Shown one piece after another: positions 7,031 to 16,504 of a DNA stretch of 64,000 nucleotides (the first letter of the stretch is position 1; every line of letters begins with the position of its first letter). The notes under the pieces were generated by a model that had not been told where the DNA came from, searched no databases, and was given only the letters and a program-made list of their open reading frames with translations. This DNA comes from Vibrio chagasii (GTDB lineage: Bacteria > Pseudomonadota > Gammaproteobacteria > Enterobacterales > Vibrionaceae). The stretch spans positions 806,001-870,000 of the forward strand of contig CP090851.1 in assembly GCA_041879415.1 (NCBI GenBank), in the 5' to 3' direction. Both the position numbers and the translations under genes were made by a program.

Positions 7031-10027
7031 TTACAGGCTTTTGTAAAGCTCTTCCACTGTTGGAATTTCTGAATCTAAATCCCCTAAGTCAAAGAGATTT
7101 TTAATCAAATCGTCCATTTTGACTTTCTCTTGTTCAAATTGCCTTTCGAGAATGATTTTTTCTCTATCACCTGCTTTTTGAACTTGGCCATATAGCCTAT
7201 TCAAAGACTGCTGTTGTAAACAAATCTTATCGTGTGTTGCTTTCTGTTTTGGTTTATCAAAATCAATAGTCGGAATAGGCATTCTCGTTTGAACCTTTGT
7301 CCCACGAGCGACAAATCCACCCCTGAAAATCTCACCATAAATAGAAGCGAACCATTCAAGATACTTTGATGTAAGAATTGCTTGGATATAATAGATAGAA
7401 TATTTAACGTCAGTAGGGACGTTGACAATGCTATAACCCGCAGTTCCGCCAGAAGATACGAAAGTTCTATGGTTATCAATGCTGTATTTATAACCATTGG
7501 ATAGAACTCCAACAATCAGTTTTTGGTCAACATCGCAGTTCTCTAAAGCTTGGCTGCGTCCGTATCTATACCACTCATCGGGTCCTGTAGGATCGGGTTT
7601 AATTGAACGTTTCTTATCATTCAGGTGAACTTTAACAACGTGTAGAAACTCAAACAACTTAGGGTAGTGACGTTTAAGATCATCGTATTCAATAAACTGG
7701 ATTCTATCGCCTACTTTTTTATATGGATAAACAACAAATGAATTAGGCTCAACATCTTTATAACTATAAAAACTATCATCACCTGAACGATTAGTTTCAA
7801 AGTAAGGGCGAGTCAGTTCTTTTTCGATATGGTATTCAACACCATCATACTCGAAATATACAAATCCATTTTCAGATTTTATTTCTTTATGAATATAGTA
7901 TTTATTAGCACTTGTTTGAATGCCATTCGCTACGTTGCTCTTTCCTACGATCTCGCCTAGTTGCTCAGATTTTGAGAACATCCGATTCAAAATGTCGTTT
8001 GTTTTCTTTTCTAAAACCCAAGTATCAGAATCAAGTGAACTTGTTTGATATGAACTTGATAGAAGTGATTTGTCTTCACGAGTCAACCATTTCTTAAAGT
8101 CTTTTACCTCAGAGAAAGAAAATTCATCGTGATCTGATTTGTTTAAAAACAATAAACAAGTGTAAGTTGTTTTGTTCTTAAATACTTGATGTGAACCAAA
8201 AGAAACGAATTTTGATAGATATTTGTTGTCAGCTAATAGCTTACGTAGATTTTTACCTGCACCTACCTTTATGAACTTAGAAGGTAGGATATAACCTAAG
8301 TAGCCACCATCTTTAAGAACTTGCATTGAACGTTCAACAAATAGAAAGTATTTATCGAATTGTTTAAAGGCAGATTTATATTTCTTTTTGTAGATGTTTA
8401 GCTCCTTAGATGTCAACTGCTTCATATGTTCAGTTGCCATATAAGGTGGATTGCCAACGATCACATCAAATTGATAGTTCGAAAATTCAAAAGGATTAAT
8501 CGAACAAATGTCGTCTTGTTTAACTTTATCGCCACTATCGATCAAACTATTACCGAACAATATGTTTGTTTCGATTGCAGGAAGAATAGGCGTGTTGTTT
8601 CCAATGGTTTCTTTTGTTTCGCCTTCAAGAAGCTTCAAAAGTAGACCAAAAGCACAAGCTTTTGTAGCGTTGTAATCTTTATCAATACCAAAGATACATT
8701 TGCAAAGAATTTCCTTTTTTACGTCAAGCTTGAGTTTGTATGTATGCTCTGAAAGTTGTTGAAGCTTAGACTTATCGTGTTGTAAATAATAATCTACAAG
8801 AATATCTTGAAGAGATTGGAATACTTCAATGATGAATGCACCTGAACCACAAGCTATGTCGGCAAACTTAGAGTTCAAAATCTCAATATCTGATTTATCT
8901 TTACAGTATTCAACAACTGTATTTCTAATGATCTCTTTTACTATATGGGTAGGAGTAGTAACAACATCTCGATCAATATGTTCTTCTTTCGGTTGAATTT
9001 GAACGTTTCCAAGTTCATCAACACGAACTTTCTCACTTAAGAAAATTTCATAGATATTACCTAAAATATCAGAAGAGAAAACAGAGAAAGAATAGGTACT
9101 TTGAGGGAAGTATAATTGTTCGATAATACTCCAAATACAAGAGTCTTTATTATTAATTAGTTCATCAATGTATTCAAGTGCAAATAATCCCGAATTATAC
9201 TTTTTATCTGATGCATTTAACTTGTGAACTAAAGATTTAAAATCTTTTTCCTGTGCGAAGTGATAAAGAGTTTCGTACTCTTCTAAGTCTCTATCTTCAC
9301 AGACACGAAGAAAAACAATGCTATTAATGTAATTCTGAGCAAGGTCGTTCAACTTTTCTTCTGAAAGTTCATTTTTTATGTGCAAAAACTCATTTGCAAG
9401 ACGCAAACGCCAGTCGTTTATTTGTTTAAGGAATAGGTCATCAACACTAAACTTTAGTATCTTATTTTCAATTTCTGACCATTCGTTTTCGAACTGACCA
9501 GTGTAAACACTTTCTCGACCAATCAGATTGTTAATCTCATCAAACTTATCGACCAGTTCAGTGAAGTGATACAGTTTGATTCTAGAATTTGTTACTGAAT
9601 CTGTTTCTTTTACTTGGTTAGAGCAATCATAGATTGCGGTATATTCAAAGTTTGATAAGACAGAAATTTTCAACTTAGCAGTGAAACCATAACGTCTAAC
9701 TTGTAGAGCAGGATCGATAGCAGTTGATACATCGACACTAGGCTTTTTGGCTTCAAGAAAGAATTTACGTTCAGAAAATAATCTAAAGGTATAATCAGGC
9801 TTTTTAGTGTTATCGCCAGCTCTAGCCTTTAAACCCTCTTCAACTAACACTTCACGTTCGTTTGTCGGCTTTCCTGCTGCGTTAGTTATGTCCCAACCTA
9901 GTATTGAGAAGAGCTGATCCAAAAAATCAGTTCTTAGTTGAGTTTCGTTATATTTGGCAGAGCGATAATAATCAACATCATTTTGATATTTCTCAACCAA
10001 TGCTTTTAACTGCGTTTTTTTACTCAT
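7031..10027 (-). CDS. Type IIG-like restriction-modification enzyme (nuclease, methyltransferase and specificity in one chain)
   Basis: From the ATG at 10027 (preceded by GGAATTATTA) the protein has 998 residues. Near residues 76-96 there is a PD-(D/E)xK nuclease motif: PDYTF, then FFLEAKKP. The methyltransferase core follows in the middle with motif I FADIACGSGAFI and motif IV VGNPPYMATEH. The C-terminal third should be the TaqI-type target-recognition domain. This matches single-chain type IIG enzymes that cut and methylate. Its start overlaps the stop of the upstream gene in ATGAGTAA, giving translational coupling. On a mobile element it would act as host defence or as a stabilising addiction module. 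The recognition site cannot be read from sequence. Confidence 0.85.
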   Translation of the reverse strand: MSKKTQLKALVEKYQNDVDYYRSAKYNETQLRTDFLDQLFSILGWDITNAAGKPTNEREVLVEEGLKARAGDNTKKPDYTFRLFSERKFFLEAKKPSVDVSTAIDPALQVRRYGFTAKLKISVLSNFEYTAIYDCSNQVKETDSVTNSRIKLYHFTELVDKFDEINNLIGRESVYTGQFENEWSEIENKILKFSVDDLFLKQINDWRLRLANEFLHIKNELSEEKLNDLAQNYINSIVFLRVCEDRDLEEYETLYHFAQEKDFKSLVHKLNASDKKYNSGLFALEYIDELINNKDSCIWSIIEQLYFPQSTYSFSVFSSDILGNIYEIFLSEKVRVDELGNVQIQPKEEHIDRDVVTTPTHIVKEIIRNTVVEYCKDKSDIEILNSKFADIACGSGAFIIEVFQSLQDILVDYYLQHDKSKLQQLSEHTYKLKLDVKKEILCKCIFGIDKDYNATKACAFGLLLKLLEGETKETIGNNTPILPAIETNILFGNSLIDSGDKVKQDDICSINPFEFSNYQFDVIVGNPPYMATEHMKQLTSKELNIYKKKYKSAFKQFDKYFLFVERSMQVLKDGGYLGYILPSKFIKVGAGKNLRKLLADNKYLSKFVSFGSHQVFKNKTTYTCLLFLNKSDHDEFSFSEVKDFKKWLTREDKSLLSSSYQTSSLDSDTWVLEKKTNDILNRMFSKSEQLGEIVGKSNVANGIQTSANKYYIHKEIKSENGFVYFEYDGVEYHIEKELTRPYFETNRSGDDSFYSYKDVEPNSFVVYPYKKVGDRIQFIEYDDLKRHYPKLFEFLHVVKVHLNDKKRSIKPDPTGPDEWYRYGRSQALENCDVDQKLIVGVLSNGYKYSIDNHRTFVSSGGTAGYSIVNVPTDVKYSIYYIQAILTSKYLEWFASIYGEIFRGGFVARGTKVQTRMPIPTIDFDKPKQKATHDKICLQQQSLNRLYGQVQKAGDREKIILERQFEQEKVKMDDLIKNLFDLGDLDSEIPTVEELYKSL

Positions 10028-10793
10028 TAATAATTCCATTAATCAATACACATACTTCTTCATCGGTAATGGAGAATTGTCTAAGAACCTTTGAAGTTAT
10101 ATGGACGTTGTTACTTTTTAAAATCTTGTTTAGATCTGACAAACGACTTCGGAAAGAATCTAAAGAGAACAATTCGCCTCTTTGACTATAGAAAACTCTA
10201 TTATAGGGTAATTCGCTTCTAACCTTTTCTAATCGTGATGAACGTCTATTTGAAAAAATATAATTTTTCAAAACACTTTTTAATCTAACGTTTTTTATAA
10301 GTTCTAAATTGTCAGTTGATAATGAGATAACATCTTCTATTCTCAAATGTTTTTCTTTCAGGATGATTAGGAGAATTAATTTAAATTCAATAGAACATCT
10401 ATTAATTGCACTTTTCTCAGAAAGTAAAATACTGAAATTCAATTCTTTGTTTATGTTGCCTAGAATGACAGTAGAGAATGTTCTTTCAACATTTTGTTTC
10501 TTAAGCTGATTATCATTCGTGAGCCAAGTGATAAACCTAAAGCAAACGTTGTAGTAAGCTTTTGCAGTAGTCGGTTTTAACTTGCCAGTGCTAACTAAAT
10601 TAAACAAATAAGTGTTTAAAAAAACATCAATAAACTGTTGGTCTTGCGGCTGATCTGGCTTGATGGAAGCAAAGTCGTTAAGACGCTTTAGTGACCTGAT
10701 ATAAATACCTAGATCCTTCACTTGGCTTGATACCAACTCATCTAACCATTTTCTTTGGTCATCGCTTAAGTTAAAGGTAGGGTAGAGAGTCAT
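10020..10793 (-). CDS. Tyrosine-recombinase-like protein lacking the nucleophile, coupled to the restriction gene
   Basis: The 257-residue protein looks like a phage-type integrase: a SAM-like core-binding region (LKPTTAKAYYNVCFRFITWL, about 73-92), then a catalytic-like region with the box I arginine context (KEKHLRIEDVISL) and a box II-like VLRQFS near residues 235-240. Box II has LRQ where LRH is usual, and the chain ends about 15 residues later without the catalytic tyrosine. The end is not an accident of the window, because the stop is built into the ATGAGTAA overlap with the restriction gene. It may be a regulator derived from a recombinase rather than the element's integrase. A degraded gene is the alternative. 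Confidence 0.6.
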   Translation of the reverse strand: MTLYPTFNLSDDQRKWLDELVSSQVKDLGIYIRSLKRLNDFASIKPDQPQDQQFIDVFLNTYLFNLVSTGKLKPTTAKAYYNVCFRFITWLTNDNQLKKQNVERTFSTVILGNINKELNFSILLSEKSAINRCSIEFKLILLIILKEKHLRIEDVISLSTDNLELIKNVRLKSVLKNYIFSNRRSSRLEKVRSELPYNRVFYSQRGELFSLDSFRSRLSDLNKILKSNNVHITSKVLRQFSITDEEVCVLINGIINE

Positions 10794-10824
10794 TTCAAGT
10801 CGTTATTCGCAGCATATAGTTCAC

Positions 10825-10847
10825 AGATACCTAGTGTTGAAGTATCT
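10825..10847. promoter_or_regulatory. Inverted repeat upstream of the restriction operon
   Basis: AGATAC and GTATCT form perfect 6-bp arms around 11 bp, 32-54 bp before the start of the recombinase-like gene. The position and N11 geometry suit an operator. The rest of the gap 10794-11071 holds no ORF I can support; it is less AT-rich than its surroundings. Confidence 0.4.
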
Positions 10848-10933
10848 CACACCGGGTTCATATCGCAAGGTTTTGTCGCTAAAACAACGGCTTTCTGTGC
10901 TGAAAATGGGTGTTCTAAGTCTTTTGGGACAAT

Positions 10934-10958
10934 AAAAAAGCTCTACCGTAGTAGAGCT
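10934..10958 (-). terminator. Rho-independent terminator for the leftward HTH gene
   Basis: The stem AGCTCTAC/GTAGAGCT with a 4-nt loop is followed on the minus strand by a T run. It ends the transcript of the gene at 11072. Confidence 0.8.
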
Positions 10959-11071
10959 GATCTAGTAAACCTAACAGAAAAAGGTCTACGCACACACAAA
11001 CATAAGAGACTAAACTAAATGAAATAAAGTCTTACATAAGTATATATATATCATAACAACAAACTGTCAAA

Positions 11072-11380
11072 TTAAATATTATTTTGTCCTTTATTTAAAG
11101 AGTTTATTTTGTTGAAATATTTATCATTTAATTCTTTGTCTATTACAATGTTTATGGTTAATTCTTTTGAATCTTCTTTGCATTGATTGCAAACGACTAT
11201 ATAACCGACCTTATTTAAAATCTTTTTCAGTGTCTCGATTTTAAATCTTCTATGATTTGAGAGTAGATAACTTACTGTTGACTGACTTTCACTAATAACC
11301 TTTGCAAACTCTATTTGTTCTAATTTTGACTCATCAAATCTCTCAATAATTGCATTCCAAATAAATTCTTTTTCGTTCAT
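11072..11380 (-). CDS. HTH transcriptional regulator (XRE-like)
   Basis: The 102-residue protein has a helix-turn-helix of the Cro/CI type at residues about 20-58: QIEFAKVISESQSTVSYLLS followed by a FKIETLKKILNKVGY helix. The C-terminal half is short and strand-rich, with CNQC (66-69) that might bind metal or be structural. A perfect 18-bp palindrome, TATCATA-N4-TATGATA, lies 32 bp before its start; the same palindrome occurs before the two giant membrane-protein genes at 18160 and 20840. The simplest reading is a repressor that controls itself and the transfer genes. HigA-type antitoxin is possible, but no toxin gene is adjacent. Confidence 0.7.
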   Translation of the reverse strand: MNEKEFIWNAIIERFDESKLEQIEFAKVISESQSTVSYLLSNHRRFKIETLKKILNKVGYIVVCNQCKEDSKELTINIVIDKELNDKYFNKINSLNKGQNNI

Positions 11381-11411
11381 TTTAAAATCCTTGTTCTAAT
11401 AATATCATTGT

Positions 11412-11429
11412 TATCATAAAAATATGATA
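11412..11429. promoter_or_regulatory. Palindromic operator TATCATA-AAAA-TATGATA
   Basis: A perfect 18-bp dyad lies in the divergent gap between the HTH regulator (leftward) and the relaxase-like gene (rightward). Sister sites occur at 20802 (one base changed) and 23707 (perfect), both upstream of large membrane-protein genes. Confidence 0.65.
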
Positions 11430-11516
11430 TATCAATATATGAAAAGAAAATTTATCTATATGTGTGTTGAAAAAAGAGAATCCTATGTTTCAATAATAAA
11501 TATAGGAGAAGATATT

Positions 11517-13901
11517 ATGATATTAAAAATGAAGAAAGTGCCATACACTTTCAATGTAGTTAGAAAAGAAGAAAAGAGCCACATTGAATTAGATAAGAAC
11601 GGAAAGCAAAGACTTGTTAAGAAAACAGACAATGTAGAAGGTTCTGCTGATTTTGGAAATCATATTTACTACAACGTGAGGAACGAACAAACAGGTCGTT
11701 TGTGTGAAAATCGTTGTGATATGTTTATGGGTATGAATCCACGCCTTACGGATTTTGGTCAATGGCTAAAGTCGAAGGGGAAGAATCTTAGTCCTAAAGA
11801 GCTAAAAGCCGCTTGTTTTGAAGAAGCTGAACGCCAAAAAAACTTTTTAAACGAAAGGTTTATATTTAATAAAAGCCCTTTAGAAAAATATTTAGATGAA
11901 CACGGAGAATGCTTAGACACTAAAAAACTGTTTATGTATAAGTTGAATGTAACTTTTACAAAAGACGAATACAACAAAATGTTGGAACATTGTAACCGTG
12001 ATAAGTTCAAAACAAAAATGATGATGAAGAAAATAAAAGATGAGATTATTTGTAGTTTCTTTAATCAAATCAAAAGAGATCAAAAGATTGGTCAAGACGT
12101 TGATGGTTGGGAAACAACGATAGAAGATTTAATAGCAATGGATAATTTTCATATCAAAGGTGAAGCTAATCCCCATATACATAGCTATATGCCACCGTTT
12201 GATCCTGTGACTAATCGTTTAATGAATTGTAGAGATTTCAGAAATGCAAAGAAAATGGCTCATTTGAAAATAGAGAAGAAATACAAAGAATTTTTACTTC
12301 AAGGCATTGCTGAAGGTATGGATAAAATTGAAGGGAAACAGCAACGTAGAGAATATCTAAGACAGCGCATTTCACATCATAACTCTTTGTCAAAAGGTAT
12401 AGCTGATTATCGTGCGTTACAAGCGTTAGTAAAACAAACATATGCCGAAGGTTTATCAAATCCTGAAAAGCTACAAGATCTTTTGAAAGCTAATGGCATA
12501 AGGGAAATAAAAGCAAATAAAAATGCTGTAAATCTAGCGTTTGAAAGTTCAACGACTTCATTTATGAATACTACATCTATATTCAATATTGAGAGCTTCC
12601 GTGATCCAAAGTTACGTAAAATGCTTAGATCATACGGAGAAAGAAAAACATATGATGAAAACACGTTTACAAAAGTTCACGAAGTAGAAAAAATTGTAAA
12701 ATCGAACTATGACAACATCGTTAAACAAATGAACGATAAGCTTTCTGATTCACCTGAATCTGAGCATAAGCGTATTAGAAAGACAATGTTCAAAGTCTTT
12801 GCACGAAGAATGAAGAAAGATGGATTGATGATGGATCTGACAAAACAAGGTGGTTTGTCTTACATTGTAATGTCTACTAATAACTTCAAATCGGGTAAGA
12901 ATTTAACACTGTCAGCTCTAAAATCTTCTCTTATGGTGAATGAGTTATATCACGGTAAAACACTACTAGAGTTGTTTAGCCTAGAGTCTGAAGATATTGA
13001 ACAGCACAATATTAAGTATATGTCTTCAGTACCAAAATCCATAAGGTATGGTAGAAAAAGAGTTCACATTGTTCAAGAAGGTGATGAAGATAACACAGTT
13101 AAATTTGAGCTATTCAGACAGAAAATGACACAAGACTATCTAAAGTATCTAGGCGCAGTAATGATAGAGCAAAGAAATGGTTTTGTGCTGAAAAAAGGTA
13201 GTAAGCCATTGATGAAGGTAACTAAGGGAGAAAACGATAGTTGTAGAGTTTCATTATCTGATGTTTATCCTAAACAAGCTGCTGCTTTACTCTTAGATGT
13301 GTTTGTAGATCAAAGCAAGAACTTGCAAGATACAGAAGTTCTAAGGGTATTTCCTGTTGAACTGAATGGAGACTATCAACATTTAAGAGAGTTACACATT
13401 AAACTGTTGTTTTCTACTGATAAAAATACTCGAAACATTGTTGTTGAATATCCAATGATGGAAAATGATTCAAGACTAAAAGATATGATAGCAAATGAGG
13501 TTAAAACCAAAATCGTACAAATGGATAAAAAGCATAATACATGTTATAAGAGAATAAAGAATAAAAGTTATAACTTTACAGAATCAATGGGGATTAGCTT
13601 ATTAGGTAAAGAAAGCTTTGTTCCGTATAAGGATGAAATTGAGCAAAAGCTTAACGAACAAATTATTGATTTAGTTGTAAATCATAATGTGAAAGAAATA
13701 AAATTTAATAGAAAGATCGATGCCGAGTATTTTATAGAAAATAAAGGTAAATTATATGAATTATCCCAAAGTATGGATAATGCTAGTAAAAAGAAACTTG
13801 ATGATTTCTATAAACAATTTACAAATTCAGATTCAACAAAACCTGTAAGTAAACAAGTGCAAGATGAAACGAATAGAAATAGAATTAGAAATAAACTATA
13901 A
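11517..13901 (+). CDS. Relaxase-like protein with His-Ile-His motif and basic C-terminal tail
   Basis: The start at 11517 follows TAGGAGAAG; the frame stays open upstream to 11424 without a ribosome site. The 794-residue protein contains AMDNFHIKGEANPHIHSYMP with the HIH at about 220-222, resembling the HUH motif NPHxH of mobilisation relaxases, which nick DNA and lead the strand into the recipient. Candidate catalytic tyrosines lie nearby (Y143, Y224), but no motif fixes one. The rest is helical and basic, and the chain ends TNRNRIRNKL, a tail like those of other element proteins. It is a monocistronic gene with its own terminator. Relaxase is inferred from one motif and context; another nucleic-acid enzyme is possible. 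Confidence 0.5.
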   Translation: MILKMKKVPYTFNVVRKEEKSHIELDKNGKQRLVKKTDNVEGSADFGNHIYYNVRNEQTGRLCENRCDMFMGMNPRLTDFGQWLKSKGKNLSPKELKAACFEEAERQKNFLNERFIFNKSPLEKYLDEHGECLDTKKLFMYKLNVTFTKDEYNKMLEHCNRDKFKTKMMMKKIKDEIICSFFNQIKRDQKIGQDVDGWETTIEDLIAMDNFHIKGEANPHIHSYMPPFDPVTNRLMNCRDFRNAKKMAHLKIEKKYKEFLLQGIAEGMDKIEGKQQRREYLRQRISHHNSLSKGIADYRALQALVKQTYAEGLSNPEKLQDLLKANGIREIKANKNAVNLAFESSTTSFMNTTSIFNIESFRDPKLRKMLRSYGERKTYDENTFTKVHEVEKIVKSNYDNIVKQMNDKLSDSPESEHKRIRKTMFKVFARRMKKDGLMMDLTKQGGLSYIVMSTNNFKSGKNLTLSALKSSLMVNELYHGKTLLELFSLESEDIEQHNIKYMSSVPKSIRYGRKRVHIVQEGDEDNTVKFELFRQKMTQDYLKYLGAVMIEQRNGFVLKKGSKPLMKVTKGENDSCRVSLSDVYPKQAAALLLDVFVDQSKNLQDTEVLRVFPVELNGDYQHLRELHIKLLFSTDKNTRNIVVEYPMMENDSRLKDMIANEVKTKIVQMDKKHNTCYKRIKNKSYNFTESMGISLLGKESFVPYKDEIEQKLNEQIIDLVVNHNVKEIKFNRKIDAEYFIENKGKLYELSQSMDNASKKKLDDFYKQFTNSDSTKPVSKQVQDETNRNRIRNKL

Positions 13902-13905
13902 AAAG

Positions 13906-13933
13906 AAAACTCTACATAATGTAGAGTTTTTTT
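13906..13933 (+). terminator. Rho-independent terminator
   Basis: The stem AAAACTCTAC/GTAGAGTTTT with an ATAAT loop and a long T run lies immediately after the relaxase-like gene. Confidence 0.9.
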
Positions 13934-14014
13934 GGCTTAGAACTTAATAATGATAGTTTAAAAACTTTAAATATATATAGATATATCAAATTGAACTGGA
14001 AAGTCAACGTTTCA

Positions 14015-15475
14015 CTAGTTTTTATTTTTTAGTGATTTTCCTTTGCTGTCTTTTTCTTTCTTTACTGTAAAGAGATCATCGGGTATTTTTTTAATGTGAT
14101 ACTGATGATAGAACTCATAAAACATAACTAAATAAGTTTTTTGTAATTCTTGCAAAGCCAGAGTTGAATAGAATCGTAACAAGTGCTTTGTTCGCTTTCC
14201 TTTCGTCTCTGAGAAATCACTTATTACAGAATTAATAAGAACTCTATTCTTATCGCCTTCTATAATATCTTTGTTACCATTTCGTTTATAACTGTAATAC
14301 TCTAAAAATCTAAAATTGTTCACGACATAATCTGAAAGCTCTCTAACTTTTTCAGTGATTTTGAAATGGTCAAAATGTTCTATAAAGATTTCTTCTTCAA
14401 AAATGCTATTTTGTTCAATTCTTTCTTGATCTGAACCTGTCTCCAACTGTTCAGATATTTCTTCAATATCAACTGTTGGTGAACCCAAAAGCATAAGTTT
14501 AATAAGAACGTGCGGCAATTCAAAACTATCAACGTGATACTTCTTTCTGCAGTAGTGGTTAACAATGTAAGCTAAAGCTTCGTTCATTTTAGGATTATCA
14601 TAAACGTGTATCTTTCCATTGTGTGCGTCTACATAGACTTCTTTAGAATCAAATTCGTGTACTTCGTCAAAAAGGGCTGCATATGAAGGGTGAAGAATCT
14701 CTTTCAATTTGTTTAGAAAAATTCGGTCAGGAACGTATGAGAAACCTATAGAACGTTTTGCTACGTTAGATTCGAACTTGAAAGCAAAAGCGATGTTGCT
14801 ATTGATATGTTTCAATCTGTATTCGAACTCAGCGTTTTTAATCGCTGTATCTCGATCAACACCGTCCTTTTCTTTGATAGCCAATGGAAGCTCTGTATAG
14901 CGAACCTCGATTTCGTTATGACGCTCTTTTTTGATACAAGACTGTATCAAGTTAGTGAAAGAAACTTGCAGCTTCTGATAAGTGGTAGAGACGTTTCTGT
15001 ATTTCTCAAAGCAATCAGGATATGCTTTGATCGTTATTGTGTTTCTAAGAAAGCTGAGTTTCAATCCTGTCAAATCTTCATCAGCGTAAAACCCTTGTTT
15101 TTCCCTCTTTATTTCAAGGACTAAAGCTTTGATAGTGGCTAAAACTTCATAAACGTACAGCTTTTGTATTTCTTCACTATCTTTGTCTATGAGAATTTTT
15201 ACATCTTCAAGTCCATCATCTAAATTACATGTCGTTATATGTGCAATAAATTTATCAATTATTTCTGATATTTTGCTAATGTGCGTTTTAGATGCAGTGT
15301 AAAAACTGTCTGGAAACTTTGTGATATAAATTGTTTTATTCTTACTATCAACACGTAGTTGAAGTCCATTCCAATTTACGCTTTTAATACAAAATCCTTT
15401 TGCATTTCTTTTCTGCAATCTTTCAATGTTTTGAAGAACATCAGTGATGTCTTCATCAAAGTTTTTTAAGTTCAT
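14015..15475 (-). CDS. Hypothetical protein with internal duplication, 486 aa
   Basis: The ATG at 15475 is chosen because it has GGAG six bases upstream; a TTG twelve bases earlier is the only longer start. Near the N-terminus two segments of about 55 residues resemble each other: KGFCIKSVNWNGLQLRV with YITKFPDSF, and QGFYADEDLTGLKLSF with TIKAYPDCF. This suggests a duplicated alpha/beta module. The rest is helical, and the C-terminus is basic (KGKSLKNKN). A TCAAAGAACG motif lies upstream at 15556. No known family. The single unlinked gene could encode a replication or transfer factor, but nothing in the sequence proves this. Confidence 0.65.
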   Translation of the reverse strand: MNLKNFDEDITDVLQNIERLQKRNAKGFCIKSVNWNGLQLRVDSKNKTIYITKFPDSFYTASKTHISKISEIIDKFIAHITTCNLDDGLEDVKILIDKDSEEIQKLYVYEVLATIKALVLEIKREKQGFYADEDLTGLKLSFLRNTITIKAYPDCFEKYRNVSTTYQKLQVSFTNLIQSCIKKERHNEIEVRYTELPLAIKEKDGVDRDTAIKNAEFEYRLKHINSNIAFAFKFESNVAKRSIGFSYVPDRIFLNKLKEILHPSYAALFDEVHEFDSKEVYVDAHNGKIHVYDNPKMNEALAYIVNHYCRKKYHVDSFELPHVLIKLMLLGSPTVDIEEISEQLETGSDQERIEQNSIFEEEIFIEHFDHFKITEKVRELSDYVVNNFRFLEYYSYKRNGNKDIIEGDKNRVLINSVISDFSETKGKRTKHLLRFYSTLALQELQKTYLVMFYEFYHQYHIKKIPDDLFTVKKEKDSKGKSLKNKN

Positions 15476-15555
15476 CTTGATCTCCAATCTTGTGTATATA
15501 TCTAAATTAAAACATTAATGGAATAATTTTCAATATTGAAGAAAATAACCTCTGT

Positions 15556-15565
15556 CGTTCTTTGA
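15556..15565 (-). promoter_or_regulatory. TCAAAGAACG motif (minus strand)
   Basis: Read on the minus strand, TCAAAGAACG is followed by ACAGAGG and lies about 80 bp before the start at 15475. Position and orientation match the motif at 3374 relative to its gene. Confidence 0.4.
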
Positions 15566-15725
15566 AGTTATGTTTGTAAATAAGTTGTGTACTTACTCAA
15601 TAAAATAGCTTTAAAAAGGGGTATACAATTTTTTGTTTTTCTGTATGTCTATAAAATCAAAGTAGAATAATTGACTTAATAAAGGCTAATGATTTAATGA
15701 AAGTAACAAACAAGGAGAGTGAAAT

Positions 15726-16457
15726 ATGAACGATAAAGAAAGAATAAATCAAATTAATCTTTACGAAAGGGCTTTTAGAAAGAGAAATACGATAACGGAT
15801 AAGAATAGGGCAGAGTTAGTTTATAACGCTCTAGGATTAGATTCTGATAAAATATATCAATATGAAATACGTACAAGAAGAAAGTTAATAGCAATTGATA
15901 AAGTAAAAAGAAACGATAAGGAAGGCTTTAAGAAAGCTGTAGAGGAATATCAAAAAATTAATCGTGAAGCGGTGGCTTACATATTAGATAATAGTTGTTT
16001 AACTTCAATTAAAGACTTACGTAGACCTAACTTAATAGATTTATTGATTAAGCGAAACCCTGTTTTAGTTGCTCATAACCAACACTTTGAAAGTTTAAAC
16101 GAATGCTTAAGACTGTTAGAACGCAATCCTGAACTCAAAGAAAAGTATGATCAAGAATTAAGACAAATAAATTTAAACTATCAGATAGTAAAGATGTTGC
16201 ATAAGGCACTAAAAGAAAAAGACAATCAACAATATCAAGATATAAATGAGATAGTCGCAGAAAGGTTTGAACAGTTACCGAGAGCGATAAACATAAACAA
16301 TTCGGGATTAGATGTTGTTGTAGAAGGTTGCTTGCGAAGAGAAGCATATCTAGTTGATACTCACCCCAACTATGACATTATAAAAGCTGAGGTGTATCAC
16401 CCCTCAGTATTTATAGCGAAAGCAATTCTTTCTAAAGCAATGAATCAGTTTGATTAA
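15726..16457 (+). CDS. Hypothetical helical protein, 243 aa
   Basis: The protein is soluble, charged and predicted to be largely helical, without signal peptide or membrane segments. The start follows CAAGGAGAG. Repeated LL-RNP segments (IKRNPVL, LERNPEL) are visible, but I know no family with them. It is transcribed divergently from the gene at 14015 and ends in a bidirectional terminator shared with the convergent gene at 16505. Function unknown. Confidence 0.65.
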   Translation: MNDKERINQINLYERAFRKRNTITDKNRAELVYNALGLDSDKIYQYEIRTRRKLIAIDKVKRNDKEGFKKAVEEYQKINREAVAYILDNSCLTSIKDLRRPNLIDLLIKRNPVLVAHNQHFESLNECLRLLERNPELKEKYDQELRQINLNYQIVKMLHKALKEKDNQQYQDINEIVAERFEQLPRAININNSGLDVVVEGCLRREAYLVDTHPNYDIIKAEVYHPSVFIAKAILSKAMNQFD

Positions 16458-16463
16458 GACAAA

Positions 16464-16488
16464 AAAACCGCCAACAAAGGCGGTTTTC
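16464..16488. terminator. Bidirectional terminator
   Basis: The GC-rich stem AAAACCGCC/GGCGGTTTT with an AACAAA loop lies between the convergent genes at 15726 and 16505, with A and T runs on either side. Confidence 0.9.
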
Positions 16489-16504
16489 TTAATTTCAATA
16501 GAAA

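Noticed and set aside
10020..10793. Recombinase-like gene as the integrase of the element
   Set aside because: It lacks the catalytic tyrosine, is 25 kb from the visible border, and is coupled to the restriction gene.
11072..11380. HigA-type toxin-antitoxin pair
   Set aside because: The HTH protein has no adjacent small toxin gene; the neighbour is divergent and encodes a 794-residue protein.
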